In this document: one piece after another, positions 1 through 12,513 of the stretch
Numbering within the stretch: the stretch's first letter is position 1
How the letters are laid out: each line of letters starts with the position of its first letter
Origin: Trinickia fusca
GTDB lineage: Bacteria; Pseudomonadota; Gammaproteobacteria; Burkholderiales; Burkholderiaceae
Assembly (NCBI RefSeq): GCF_003628145.1
Contig: NZ_RBZV01000001.1
Span: 248,001-312,000, forward strand
Reading direction: 5' to 3'
Length of the DNA stretch: 64,000 bases
The notes under the pieces: model-generated
The model's database searches: none
Told to the model about the DNA's origin: nothing
The model's input: the letters and a program-made list of their open reading frames with translations, nothing else
Position numbers and translations under genes: made by a program

Positions 1-1818
<1,818 letters not shown>

Positions 1819-2043
1819 TAGCATCGCAGAAGATACACCGCCTGACAGGGCTTTGGCAACCGAAGCGCCGGCAAGCCGTCTGGAGCACAAAAATGTGCCC
1901 GATGCGGCCGATGACGATGCATCCGGCTCACTGTCTGGCGCGTATATGCGTGGCAAGGCGGCGGCGATGGGCCCCGCAGGGCCGGGGAGGGCGCAACGCC
2001 CGCCCGTTCACGACACCTCAACGACTGTTGGGCGGAGATCACG

Positions 2044-2871
2044 ATGCGAATTCGAACCTTCCTGACGGTGGCGGCCGCGATGCTCGCGATTTTGGCCGGC
2101 ACCGCGGCGGCACACGCCGACGAGGCATGCGCGGTACGCAGCCCCGCCTATCGCGTGGCACTCGTCGAGTTGTACAGCAGCGAGGGGTGCAACAGTTGTC
2201 CGCCTGCCGACGCCTGGCTCGGGCACCTCGCAGCCGACACGCGGGGGAACGTCGTACCGCTTGCGCTGCACGTCGATTACTGGGACGGGCTCGGCTGGCG
2301 CGACCGCTTTGCGCAGCATCGCTTTACGGAGCGTCAGCAGGCACTGGCGGCCTACGGCGGCACGCAGGTCGTCTACACGCCCGAAGTGTTCGTCGCGGGC
2401 CGCGAGATGCGCGAGTGGGGCGCGGCCAAGCGCTTCGACGAGCGCGTGCGCGCGCTGGCCGCGCAGCCGGCACGCGCCGATATCGCGTTGCGGCTTGCGC
2501 CCGCGGGGACGGCCGGCGCGATCGACGTCGACGCGCGCTTTGCCGCGCATGCCGATGCGCCGTCGCGTCTCAATGCCTATGTCGCTGTTTACGAGAACAG
2601 ACTCGAGTCGCATGTCGGCGCAGGCGAGAACCGTGGTGCGACGCTGCATCACGAGCGGGTCGTGCGTGAGTGGCTCGGGCCGCTGCCGCTCGAGGCAGGG
2701 GCTGCACACATCCAGCGGACGATTGCGCTCGACGGCCCCGCCGAGCGCCGCGGCTCCCCGGCGGCGCTGACGCAGGTGGCAGAAGGCCGATTCGGTGTGG
2801 CGGCTTTCGTCGAGGACGCGGCAACCGGGGAAATCGTGCAGGCGACGGCGCTGGCTGCCTGCGGGCGGTAG
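2044..2871 (+). CDS. DUF1223 family secreted thioredoxin-like protein
   Basis: 275 residues with an N-terminal signal peptide (hydrophobic run to about residue 20, AHA cleavage site), so probably periplasmic. The block ELYSSEGCNSCPPAD carries a CxxC motif typical of DUF1223 proteins, which have a thioredoxin-like fold; their function is not established. The rest has the family's WDGLGWRD and YTPEVFV blocks. It stands alone between the thiC leader and the DMT exporter. A redox role is inferred only from the CxxC motif. Confidence 0.85.
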   Translation: MRIRTFLTVAAAMLAILAGTAAAHADEACAVRSPAYRVALVELYSSEGCNSCPPADAWLGHLAADTRGNVVPLALHVDYWDGLGWRDRFAQHRFTERQQALAAYGGTQVVYTPEVFVAGREMREWGAAKRFDERVRALAAQPARADIALRLAPAGTAGAIDVDARFAAHADAPSRLNAYVAVYENRLESHVGAGENRGATLHHERVVREWLGPLPLEAGAAHIQRTIALDGPAERRGSPAALTQVAEGRFGVAAFVEDAATGEIVQATALAACGR

Positions 2872-2946
2872 CGGCCAGGCGCGGCCGGCGCGCCTCCCAC
2901 GCATGGCATGAATGCCGAGGCGGAGCCCCTGTGCACCCAAGACGCC

Positions 2947-2975
2947 TTGCGCATCGGCAAGGCTCCGCGTACATA
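2947..2975 (+). promoter_or_regulatory. Putative sigma-70 promoter before the DMT exporter
   Basis: TTGCGC (2947-2952) and TACATA (2970-2975) are separated by 17 bases. Transcription would begin inside the left arm of the inverted repeat that follows, so the leader RNA could form a very long hairpin with the region around the exporter's start codon. This is a consensus match only. Confidence 0.45.
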
Positions 2976-3214
2976 ATGCAAACGCAGCCCACGCATGACG
3001 GCGCTTGACTGGCGCTGTCGGTGTGGCGCGTTTCATCTGTGCTCCGACCCTAGCCTTATCGTCCGCCGCCATGCCGCCCAGCGAGAGCCCGAACCGTTTC
3101 GTTCGCGATACGGGGCACCTGCGCGAGGGCCGAGGCGAGGGCTCGTCACGCGGTGCACGGTTGCCCGCGGTTGCGGCGCCAGCAAGCGCCGTCATGCGTG
3201 GGCTGCGTTTGCAT
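2976..3214. repeat. Long inverted repeat (about 39-40 bp arms) covering the DMT gene start
   Basis: Positions 2976-3007 and 3183-3214 are perfect reverse complements over 32 bases. Pairing continues inward for 7 more bases after one extra A at 3008, so the arms are about 2976-3015 and 3176-3214. The right arm contains the ATG at 3194 and the first seven codons of the DMT exporter. The roughly 160-base interior shows no recognisable gene. It may be a MITE-like element, an invertible segment or an assembly artefact. No target-site duplication is evident. Confidence 0.85.
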
Positions 3215-4099
3215 CTGCGCCTGCCGCGTTCGCGCAGCGGCCGCATTGCGTTGGCCCTGGCCATCGTCTACCTGGCGTGGGGCTCCGCTTACCTGGCCGT
3301 GCACGTCGCGCTGGGGGCCTTTCCGCCGCTGCTGTTATCGGGCTTGCGCAATCTCGTGGCCGGCATCGGCCTGTTCCTGTATGCCGCGCATGGCCGGCGC
3401 GTCTGGCCGACACCCGTTCAGGTATTCAACGCCGGCATCGTCGGCACGATGTTGGTCGGCCTCTCGAGCGGCTTGCTGACCTTCGGCATGCGCAGCGTCG
3501 GCACGGGAGCGGCGGCTGTCATGGTGGCAACGGTGCCGCTGTTCGCGACCGTCATCTCGGCCGTGGCGGGGCGGCCCGTCGCCAAGGGCGAATGGGTCGC
3601 GGTGGCGCTCGGGCTGCTCGGTACGGTCGTGCTCAATCAGGGCAGTGGGTCGACGGCACCGGCAAGCGGCACCATCGTGATCCTGTGCGGTGCGCTGTTT
3701 TGGGCCGGTGGCTCACAGTTGGCTAGCCGCCTTGCATTGCCGTCCGATCTGTTCATGTCGACCGCGCTGCAGATTGGCCTCGGCGGCGCCATCTCGACCG
3801 CGCTTGCGTGGCTCAGCGGCGAGCGGGTGACGCACTTCGGCTTTCTGCCAGCGTTCGCGTTCCTCTATCTGATGCTGATGGCGACGATGGCGGCCTACCT
3901 CGCGTACGGCTTCCTGATCCGACATACGAGCCCACTCGTCGCCAGCAGCTGCATGTACGTGAATCCGATCGTTGCCGTCGCGCTCGGCGCGCTGATGCTC
4001 GGCGAACCCGTGACGCGCTGGACCGTCTTCGCCACCGCGGCGATTCTGTCGAGCGTTGCCCTGTCGTTCTGGTTCGACCGACGGCGCGCGGTACGCTAG
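3194..4099 (+). CDS. DMT-superfamily exporter (EamA/YedA-like)
   Basis: A 301-residue inner-membrane protein made of two EamA repeats with about ten membrane segments. It resembles E. coli YedA in length and in blocks such as YLAWGSAYL, MVATVPLF and YVNPIVAVALG. The family exports drugs or metabolites; the substrate is unknown. In-frame ATGs also exist at 3071 and further upstream, but the sequence before MRGLRLHL does not look like exporter sequence, and 3194 gives the family length. No good ribosome site precedes either start. The start codon lies inside one arm of the inverted repeat. Confidence 0.85.
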   Translation: MRGLRLHLRLPRSRSGRIALALAIVYLAWGSAYLAVHVALGAFPPLLLSGLRNLVAGIGLFLYAAHGRRVWPTPVQVFNAGIVGTMLVGLSSGLLTFGMRSVGTGAAAVMVATVPLFATVISAVAGRPVAKGEWVAVALGLLGTVVLNQGSGSTAPASGTIVILCGALFWAGGSQLASRLALPSDLFMSTALQIGLGGAISTALAWLSGERVTHFGFLPAFAFLYLMLMATMAAYLAYGFLIRHTSPLVASSCMYVNPIVAVALGALMLGEPVTRWTVFATAAILSSVALSFWFDRRRAVR

Positions 4100-4130
4100 C
4101 TAGCGCAGGTTCGCGCGCCGTCGTTGCCGC

Positions 4131-6242
<2,112 letters not shown>

Positions 6243-6326
6243 TCATCGACGACGCGTCGGGGGCCATGTCCTGCCGTCGAACAGCGTGCGCTGCCCGGAC
6301 GGTCAGGATCCCCAAGCATCGGGCGC

Positions 6327-7553
6327 TCAAGCCGCGCGCTGCCCTTGCATATGGCGCGCCGCAGCCGCGAGCGCGAAGACGAGTCCCGCTGCGCATACGC
6401 CCGTCCATCCATACGCGCGCCATGCGAAGGCTCCCACGGCTGAACCGGTAGCGCCGCCAATGAAATAGCAGACCATATAGACCGTGTTGATGCGGCTGCG
6501 CGCCTCGGGCTTGAGCGCATAGATGCGCGACTGGTTCGAGATCTGCGTTGCCTGCACGCCGACGTCGAGCACCAGCACGCCGACGATGAGCCCGGCGATG
6601 CTCGTGGACGACAGCCCGAAGATCACGAACGAAACAGCCACGAGCGCGATCGAGAGCGAGAGGACCGCGCGCGGCCCGCGTGCGTCGGCGGAGCGCCCCG
6701 CAAGCGGCGCAGCCAGTGCGCCGGCCGCGCCGACGATGCCGAACAGGCCAGCGGCTTGCGGCCCCATATGAAACGGTGAACCGGCCAGCAGCAGCGTGAG
6801 CACCGACCAGAACGCGCTGAACGCGGCAAAGATGGCCGCACCCGTGAACGAGGACTCACGCAGGCCGGGCAGCTCGCGCGTCAGATGCCACATCGAAGCG
6901 AGCAGTTTGCCGTAGGGGAGCGTCGACGTCGGCTTGCTGTTCGGCAGGCGCATCGCCACGAGGACTGCCAAGGCGAGTTGCGCAACCAGCGATGCCGCGA
7001 ACACGGCGCGCCAGCCAAAGTACTCTCCGATCGAACCCGCGGCCGTGCGGGCGAGCAGAATGCCCAGCAAGAGCCCGCTCATGACCGTGCCCACGGCACG
7101 GCCGCGCTCGGCTGCCGGCGCCAGCTCGGCCGAGAACGGCACGGCTTGCTGAGCGATCGTCGCGAGCATCCCGATGGCAAGACTTGCGACGGTCAGCACT
7201 GCGAGCGTGGGCGCGAATGCGGCCCCGGCCAGCGCGAGCGCAAGGCCGGCGATTTGCACGAGGATCAGGCGTTTGCGGTCGAGGCGGTCGCCAAGCGGCG
7301 CAAGCAGGAAAATGCCGGCCGCGTAGCCGAGCTGCGTAGCCGTGGGTACGACGCCGATCCACGACGCGCTGCCCGGAAACGAGGCGCGCAGGCTGTCGAG
7401 CAACGGCTGGTTGTAGTAGATGTTGGCGACCGAGACGCCGGCGATCGTCGCGAGCAATAGCAGAAGGCCCCGCGAATAGTGGCTTGCGCCGCTTTCGGGA
7501 CGCGCTTCGACGGGGGCCGCCTGAACGCACACAGTATTATCGTCAGACATCAT
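6327..7553 (-). CDS. MFS transporter (drug/arabinose efflux-like)
   Basis: 408 residues with about twelve membrane segments. The block NIYYNQPLL after the first membrane helix and the GDRLDRKRL loop place it in the MFS group that includes YnfM/NepI-like exporters. The inner-membrane location is clear and the substrate is unknown. Two adjacent ATGs (7553 and 7550) could start the protein and neither has a convincing ribosome site. A 14-base perfect palindrome overlaps these start codons. Confidence 0.85.
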   Translation of the reverse strand: MMSDDNTVCVQAAPVEARPESGASHYSRGLLLLLATIAGVSVANIYYNQPLLDSLRASFPGSASWIGVVPTATQLGYAAGIFLLAPLGDRLDRKRLILVQIAGLALALAGAAFAPTLAVLTVASLAIGMLATIAQQAVPFSAELAPAAERGRAVGTVMSGLLLGILLARTAAGSIGEYFGWRAVFAASLVAQLALAVLVAMRLPNSKPTSTLPYGKLLASMWHLTRELPGLRESSFTGAAIFAAFSAFWSVLTLLLAGSPFHMGPQAAGLFGIVGAAGALAAPLAGRSADARGPRAVLSLSIALVAVSFVIFGLSSTSIAGLIVGVLVLDVGVQATQISNQSRIYALKPEARSRINTVYMVCYFIGGATGSAVGAFAWRAYGWTGVCAAGLVFALAAAARHMQGQRAA

Positions 7554-7559
7554 GATGTC
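7546..7559. promoter_or_regulatory. Palindrome overlapping the MFS start codon
   Basis: GACATCATGATGTC is a perfect 14-base palindrome that includes both possible start codons of the MFS gene. Further upstream (7622-7643) an 11-base unit, CGCCCGTACTT, is repeated twice in tandem, and CGGAA-TT-TTCCG lies at 7605-7616. An operator role is inference; no regulator gene is adjacent. Confidence 0.4.
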
Positions 7560-7641
7560 GCTGAATTTTGTATGGGGCTCTCGATTTTATCCGGGCTTCA
7601 TGCTCGGAATTTTCCGAAAATCGCCCGTACTTCGCCCGTAC

Positions 7642-8469
7642 TTAGTCGATCAGCGTGCCGTCGGTCGCGTAGAACGGATAAGGGCCATCGCCTTCGTCGA
7701 CGTACGCGTGATGCGTGACGAGACCGGTTTCCGGCGTGTAGTGGTGCAACGCGAAGGCGGGCGGCTCGAGACGGAACGCCGACGGGGCATCCTCGCGCAG
7801 GTCGAGCTGGACCTGATGCGCAGGCGCGGGCACGGCCGAGGCGATCGTGCCGCCAAAGCGCGTGAAGATGGGCCGATGCACGTGACCGCATATGACGCGT
7901 TCGACGTTGTCGTATTGGCGCAGGATGGCCGCGAACCGCTTGCTCGATTCCGCACCGAGCCGCAGCCGGTCCATATGACCGATGCCGCAGACGAACGGCG
8001 GATGGTGCAGCGCGACGACCACAGGCGCCTCGCGCGCGGCATCGAGCTGCGCTTGCAGCCACGCCAGCCGCGTCTCGCACAGATGGCCGGCGCTTTGGCG
8101 CGGCACTTGCGAATCGAGCGCGATCAGGCGCAGCGGGCCTACATCGACGGCGTATTGCACGAATTCGCCGCCGCCTTGCAGGTACGCGTGATCGGCGAAC
8201 ACTTCGCGCAGCGCGTTGCGCTCGTCGTGATTGCCGACGAGCAGGTAGTAGGGGATCGCGAGCGAGGCGAGCAGCGTCTGCAGATGGCGATATTCGTCGA
8301 CGTTGCCGAGGTCGACGAGATCGCCCGTGATGACGACGGCGTCCGGGCGCGGCACGAGCGCATTGAGCCGGGCGACGCAGCGTGCGAGCGCGGCTGCCGT
8401 ATCGACGCGCCGGTAGGCGAGCATGCCGGGACGCTTGATGTGCAGATCGCTGATTTGAGCCAACAGCAT
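7642..8469 (-). CDS. GpdQ-like glycerophosphodiesterase (metallophosphoesterase)
   Basis: 275 residues, the length of GpdQ. The binuclear-metal ligands appear in GpdQ order and almost the same numbering: Asp8 and His10 (SDLH), Asp50 (TGDLVD), Asn80/His81 (GNHD), a histidine in LHHPP (155-156), and His196/His198 (GHVH). Cytosolic phosphodiester hydrolysis is therefore expected. It is the last gene of a co-directional set with an ABC importer, 42 bases after the ATPase gene. Related Burkholderia clusters are often labelled 2-aminoethylphosphonate; the residue match favours a phosphodiester such as a glycerophosphoalcohol. Confidence 0.85.
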   Translation of the reverse strand: MLLAQISDLHIKRPGMLAYRRVDTAAALARCVARLNALVPRPDAVVITGDLVDLGNVDEYRHLQTLLASLAIPYYLLVGNHDERNALREVFADHAYLQGGGEFVQYAVDVGPLRLIALDSQVPRQSAGHLCETRLAWLQAQLDAAREAPVVVALHHPPFVCGIGHMDRLRLGAESSKRFAAILRQYDNVERVICGHVHRPIFTRFGGTIASAVPAPAHQVQLDLREDAPSAFRLEPPAFALHHYTPETGLVTHHAYVDEGDGPYPFYATDGTLID

Positions 8470-8511
8470 GGGCAGATTCCGTTGTCGAGATGGGGTGAAC
8501 GCGGCCCGCCA

Positions 8512-9567
8512 TCAGGCGAGCGCGATGAGTCCTTCGGGCGCGATTTCGATGCCGACGACGGCGCCGCGCGCCAGGTCCACGCGGCCGGCCACGTCGACGA
8601 TCAGCGCGTCGGGCGCGGCTCCACCGACCGTCACGCGCGTGCGCTCGCCGAGGAACGATTGCGCTTCGACCGTGCCGCGCAGCGAGGCGCCGTCAGGCGC
8701 CGTCAAGCGTGCGTCTTCGGGGCGGAAGAACAGCTCCGTCTCACCGCCCGCGCCAGCCTGCGCAGCGGATCCGGCGGGTGCGGCGATGCTGCCGCCCGTC
8801 GTCGCGAGCACACCGTCGCGCCATTGTCCCGCAAGCCGGTTGATCGTGCCGACGAACTGCGCGACGGTGCGGTTCGCAGGGCGGTAGTAGATATCGCGCG
8901 GCGAGCCGATCTGCTCGATGCGGCCGGCACTCATCACGACGATGCGGTCGCCGAGCTCCATCGCTTCGGCCTGATCGTGCGTGACGTAGACCGTCGTCAC
9001 GTTGAGGCTGCGCAGCAGCGCGTTCATGTCGCGGCGCAACGTGTCGCGCAGCCGCGCATCGAGCGCCGTGAGCGGTTCGTCGAGCAGCAGCACACGGGGC
9101 TCGCGCGCCAATGCGCGCGCTAGCGCAACGCGCTGGCGCTGGCCGCCCGAGAGCTGGTCGATCGGTTTGTCCGCATGCGCTTCGAGCTGCATCATCGCGA
9201 GCAGCTCGTCTACACGCTTGCGCGCGAGCGCAGGCTCCGTCTTCGCGATCTTCAGGCCGTAGCCGACGTTGCCGCGCACGGTCAGATTCGGAAACAGCGC
9301 ATAGCTTTGGAACACCATGCCGACCTGACGGCGCTCGATCGGCAGACGCGTCACGTCGTCGTCGCCGAAGTGCACGGTGCCGCCCGCATCGGGCGTTTCG
9401 AGCCCGGCAATCATGCGCAGCGTCGTGGTCTTGCCGCAGCCGGACGGGCCGAGCAACACGATCGTTTCGCCGGCGCCGATCGTCAGATCGAGCGGCTCGA
9501 GCACGCGCTGGCCGTGGAACGTCTTCGCACAACGCGAGAGCGAGATGGGGACAGGGGTGAGTTTCAT
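8512..9567 (-). CDS. ABC transporter ATP-binding protein (organophosphate/phosphonate-type importer)
   Basis: 351 residues from the ATG at 9567; a longer reading into upstream sequence is not supported. Walker A GPSGCGKTT is at residues 40-48, followed by the signature LSGGQRQRVALARAL and Walker B VLLLDEPLTALD. A C-terminal TOBE-like regulatory domain follows, as in PotA, FbpC and PhnT ATPases. It energises the two permeases encoded just upstream. Substrate assignment rests only on the neighbouring phosphodiesterase. Confidence 0.9.
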   Translation of the reverse strand: MKLTPVPISLSRCAKTFHGQRVLEPLDLTIGAGETIVLLGPSGCGKTTTLRMIAGLETPDAGGTVHFGDDDVTRLPIERRQVGMVFQSYALFPNLTVRGNVGYGLKIAKTEPALARKRVDELLAMMQLEAHADKPIDQLSGGQRQRVALARALAREPRVLLLDEPLTALDARLRDTLRRDMNALLRSLNVTTVYVTHDQAEAMELGDRIVVMSAGRIEQIGSPRDIYYRPANRTVAQFVGTINRLAGQWRDGVLATTGGSIAAPAGSAAQAGAGGETELFFRPEDARLTAPDGASLRGTVEAQSFLGERTRVTVGGAAPDALIVDVAGRVDLARGAVVGIEIAPEGLIALA

Positions 9568-9608
9568 CAGGGAAATTCGTAAGCGAACGGGCAATCCGGG
9601 AGGCGAAG

Positions 9609-10445
9609 TCAGCGGCGTGAGCGGGCGCGACCGCGCAACGCGCGTTGGCCCGTGACGTCGACGCCGAGCCATTGCATGGCGATGAGCAGCGGCATCGTCA
9701 TCAGGAAAAAGACGATCGTGTAGGCGCTGCCGATTTCGATGCGCAGCGACGCATAGGTATCGGCGAGCCCCACGGGCAGGGTCTTGGTGTCGGGCGTATG
9801 CAGCATCCAGGTCAGGTTGAACTCGCCGATCGACAACGTCACGACGGCCAGTGCGCCCGCGACGATCCCGGGCTTCAGGTTCGGCAGCACGATCGTCGTG
9901 AAGCGTTGCCAGAACGTCGCGCCGAGGCTGGCTGCGCCTTCTTCGAGCGTGCGCAGGTCGGCGCTGGCCGCCACGGCAGCCACGGCGCGCACCATGAACG
10001 GCAGCGTGAACACCACATGGCCGACGACGATGAACGCCGCGCTCGTGCGAAAAGCCGTGAAGCCACCGTATACGACGATCAGCGCGAGCGCCGAGGCAAG
10101 GCCCGGCAAGGCAATCGGCAGCACGAGCAGTTCCTCGACGAGGCGCGCCATGCGGGTCTTGCTGCGCGCGAGCGCATAGGCGGCGGGCACGCCGATGACG
10201 AGCGTGATCGCGAGCGTCGCGAGCGCCACTTCGAGCGACAGGAACACAGATGGGCGGTACTGCGTCCAGACCTGCTCGAGCCAGCGCAGCGTGAGCCCGC
10301 TCGAGATGCCGCGAAAGTAGTTGACCGTGAGACCGGCCATGACCGACATGACCACGGGCACGATCAGGAAGGCGCACAGCGCGAGCGTGACGGCCCACTG
10401 GCCCAGCGAGATAAGCCGGCGCGGGGCGTCGAGCAATGCGTTCAT
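9609..10445 (-). CDS. ABC transporter permease (second subunit, PhnV-like)
   Basis: 278 residues from the ATG at 10445, which has a strong AAGGAG site; an in-frame ATG nine codons earlier is less likely. About six membrane segments and a binding-protein-dependent permease loop (EEGAASLGATFWQRFTTI) that contacts the ATPase are present. It is co-transcribed with the preceding permease, with a gap of only 10 bases. The type is that of 2-aminoethylphosphonate, spermidine and iron importers. Confidence 0.88.
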   Translation of the reverse strand: MNALLDAPRRLISLGQWAVTLALCAFLIVPVVMSVMAGLTVNYFRGISSGLTLRWLEQVWTQYRPSVFLSLEVALATLAITLVIGVPAAYALARSKTRMARLVEELLVLPIALPGLASALALIVVYGGFTAFRTSAAFIVVGHVVFTLPFMVRAVAAVAASADLRTLEEGAASLGATFWQRFTTIVLPNLKPGIVAGALAVVTLSIGEFNLTWMLHTPDTKTLPVGLADTYASLRIEIGSAYTIVFFLMTMPLLIAMQWLGVDVTGQRALRGRARSRR

Positions 10446-10455
10446 GTTCGGCTCC

Positions 10456-11280
10456 TTACGCGGTGGCGGCAACGGCCGAGCCGGTCATCGTGCGGGCGAG
10501 CGCGAGCACGAGCCAGGTCACGAGGCCGAGAATGATCGACAGGCCCGCGGCCGTGACCATGCTCGCGTTCAGCGTGAACGCCGTATAGATCGTCATCGGC
10601 AGCACGTCGATGTCGGTGGCCAGCGTAAAGGCGGTGCCGAATGCGCCCATCGACGTGGCGAAGCAGATCGCGCCGGCCGCCACCAACCCTGGCGCGAGCC
10701 CTGGCAGCACGACGTCGCGCGTGATCTGCCACGGCGAGGCGCCGAGCGAGCGCGCAGCTTCCTCGAGCGAGGGGTCGAGCTTCGTCGCCGAGGCCATGAC
10801 GGTGACGATCACGCGTGGAATCGAAAAGTACAGATAGCCGACGAACAGGCCCGTCATCGAGTAGGCGAAGACCCATTTGTCACCGGTCAGGCGCGCGCTG
10901 ACGGCACCGATGAGCCCTTGCCGGCCGGCCAGCATGATGACCATGAAGCCAACCACGACGCCGGGGAAGGCGAGCGGGAACGTGAGCAGCGCAAGCAGCA
11001 TGCGCTTGCCCGGGAATTCGCGGCGCGCGAGCAGCATGCCGGCGATGACCGACACGACGAGCGTCGCGACCGTGACGGCCGCCGACAGCGCCACCGTCGC
11101 GCCGAGGCTGCCCATGTAGCGCGCGTCGGTCACGAGCGCGCGGTACGTTTCGAGCGGGTGGCCGTCGCCGCTCACGTGCACGAGCACGGTCATCGGCAGT
11201 AGCCAGAAAGCGGTGAAGACCGCGAGCGCGGGGGCAATGAGCGCCAGGCGCCAGCGTAGCGGGAAGGTAATGTCGTGCAT
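10456..11280 (-). CDS. ABC transporter permease (first subunit, PhnU-like)
   Basis: 274 residues with six predicted membrane helices and the cytoplasmic coupling loop EEAARSLGASPWQITRDVVLP. It pairs with the next permease to form the membrane channel of the importer. It lies 89 bases after the binding-protein gene and 10 bases before the second permease. Confidence 0.88.
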   Translation of the reverse strand: MHDITFPLRWRLALIAPALAVFTAFWLLPMTVLVHVSGDGHPLETYRALVTDARYMGSLGATVALSAAVTVATLVVSVIAGMLLARREFPGKRMLLALLTFPLAFPGVVVGFMVIMLAGRQGLIGAVSARLTGDKWVFAYSMTGLFVGYLYFSIPRVIVTVMASATKLDPSLEEAARSLGASPWQITRDVVLPGLAPGLVAAGAICFATSMGAFGTAFTLATDIDVLPMTIYTAFTLNASMVTAAGLSIILGLVTWLVLALARTMTGSAVAATA

Positions 11281-11369
11281 GGTGGGGAACGGCTCGGTAC
11301 GGCAGGCGCATCCTGCGCCGCGGCGCGCATTGCCCGGTGGGCCGCCGCCGCGGCGTCAAGACGATGCGG

Positions 11370-12416
11370 TCAATGCATGGTCTGCAAATAGCGTTCGCCG
11401 AACGCTTGCTGCTTCTGGGCCATCTTGGCGAAGTCGACGGCCTTGGCGCGCGCATACTCGCTGGCCGGCAGGAACTTCGCGGCAGCGTCCTTGGTCATCG
11501 CGCTGGCGCGGACAGGACGCAGATACGCGTTGGCCCACAGCTTCTGGCCTTCGTCCGACAGCACGAAGTCGAGCATCTTCTTGCCGTTGGCTTCGTGCGG
11601 CGCGCCCTTGACGAGGCTCATCACGTACGGCACCGAGATCGTGCCTTCCTTCGGAATCACGAATTCGACGTTGGCGTGGTCCTTGTACTTGGCGCGATAG
11701 GCGTCGAAGTCGTAGTCGAGCAGAATCGGAATCTCACCCGAGAGCACGCGGGCATAGGCCGTTTGCTTCGGCACGATCGGCGCGTTGGCCTTGAGTTTGC
11801 GGAACCAGTCGAGGCCCGGCTCGAAGTTGTCGAGCGTGCCGCCCAGCGCCTGATTGACGGCAACGGCGCCGGCATAGCCGACGAACGCACTCGACGGATC
11901 GAGATAACCGATCATGCCCTTGTATTCGGGTTTCAGCAGATCGGCCCACGAGCGGGGCACGGGCTTGCCTTCAAGCGCGTCCTTGTTGACGAAAAAGCCG
12001 AGCGTGCCCGAGTGAATCGTGAACCAGTAGCCTTGCGGATCCTTCAGATCGGCCGGGATGTCGTCCCAGTGCGCGGGCTTGTAGGGCTGGATCACGCCCT
12101 TGTCTTTCGCCTGGAAGGCCGAGGATACGCCCAGATAGACGACGTCGGCGATGGGGCTCTTTTGCTCGGCGATCAACTGTGCGATGGCCTGGCCCGAGTT
12201 CTTGTTGTCGGACGGCACATGGATGCCGGTCTTTTCCTGAATCGCCTTGAGCTGGCTGGCCCAGTCGGCCCACTCGGGCGGGCAGTTGTAGCAGATGGCC
12301 GTCTCTTCGGCGTGCGCCTGGCCGGCAAACGGGGCGGCGAAGGCCGCAATGGCCGCGGCGCCTGCGCAGACGAGCCGCGCAACGTGCGTGCGGAGGAAAC
12401 GAAAACGACGTGTCAC
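11370..12416 (-). CDS. ABC transporter periplasmic substrate-binding protein
   Basis: 348 residues. The start is taken as GTG at 12416, preceded by AGGAG; upstream in-frame sequence has no signal-peptide character. A signal peptide (AGAAAIAAFAAPFAG, ending QAHA) directs it to the periplasm. The mature part resembles the iron/spermidine/phosphonate binding-protein class (blocks GVSSAFQAKDKG, YLDPSSAFVGYAGA, GEIPILLDYDFDA). A CxNC pair (ICYNCPPEW) right after the signal peptide is notable. The ligand is unknown; the neighbouring phosphodiesterase suggests an organophosphate. Confidence 0.85.
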   Translation of the reverse strand: MTRRFRFLRTHVARLVCAGAAAIAAFAAPFAGQAHAEETAICYNCPPEWADWASQLKAIQEKTGIHVPSDNKNSGQAIAQLIAEQKSPIADVVYLGVSSAFQAKDKGVIQPYKPAHWDDIPADLKDPQGYWFTIHSGTLGFFVNKDALEGKPVPRSWADLLKPEYKGMIGYLDPSSAFVGYAGAVAVNQALGGTLDNFEPGLDWFRKLKANAPIVPKQTAYARVLSGEIPILLDYDFDAYRAKYKDHANVEFVIPKEGTISVPYVMSLVKGAPHEANGKKMLDFVLSDEGQKLWANAYLRPVRASAMTKDAAAKFLPASEYARAKAVDFAKMAQKQQAFGERYLQTMH

Positions 12417-12513
12417 GGAAGGTCTCCTCGTGAGCAAAGGGGATGATGGGACGTTGATTGCTGCACGCGCCGGCTGAGGGCAACGGCGCGCAAATGGACT
12501 GCGCAGGGCTCGT

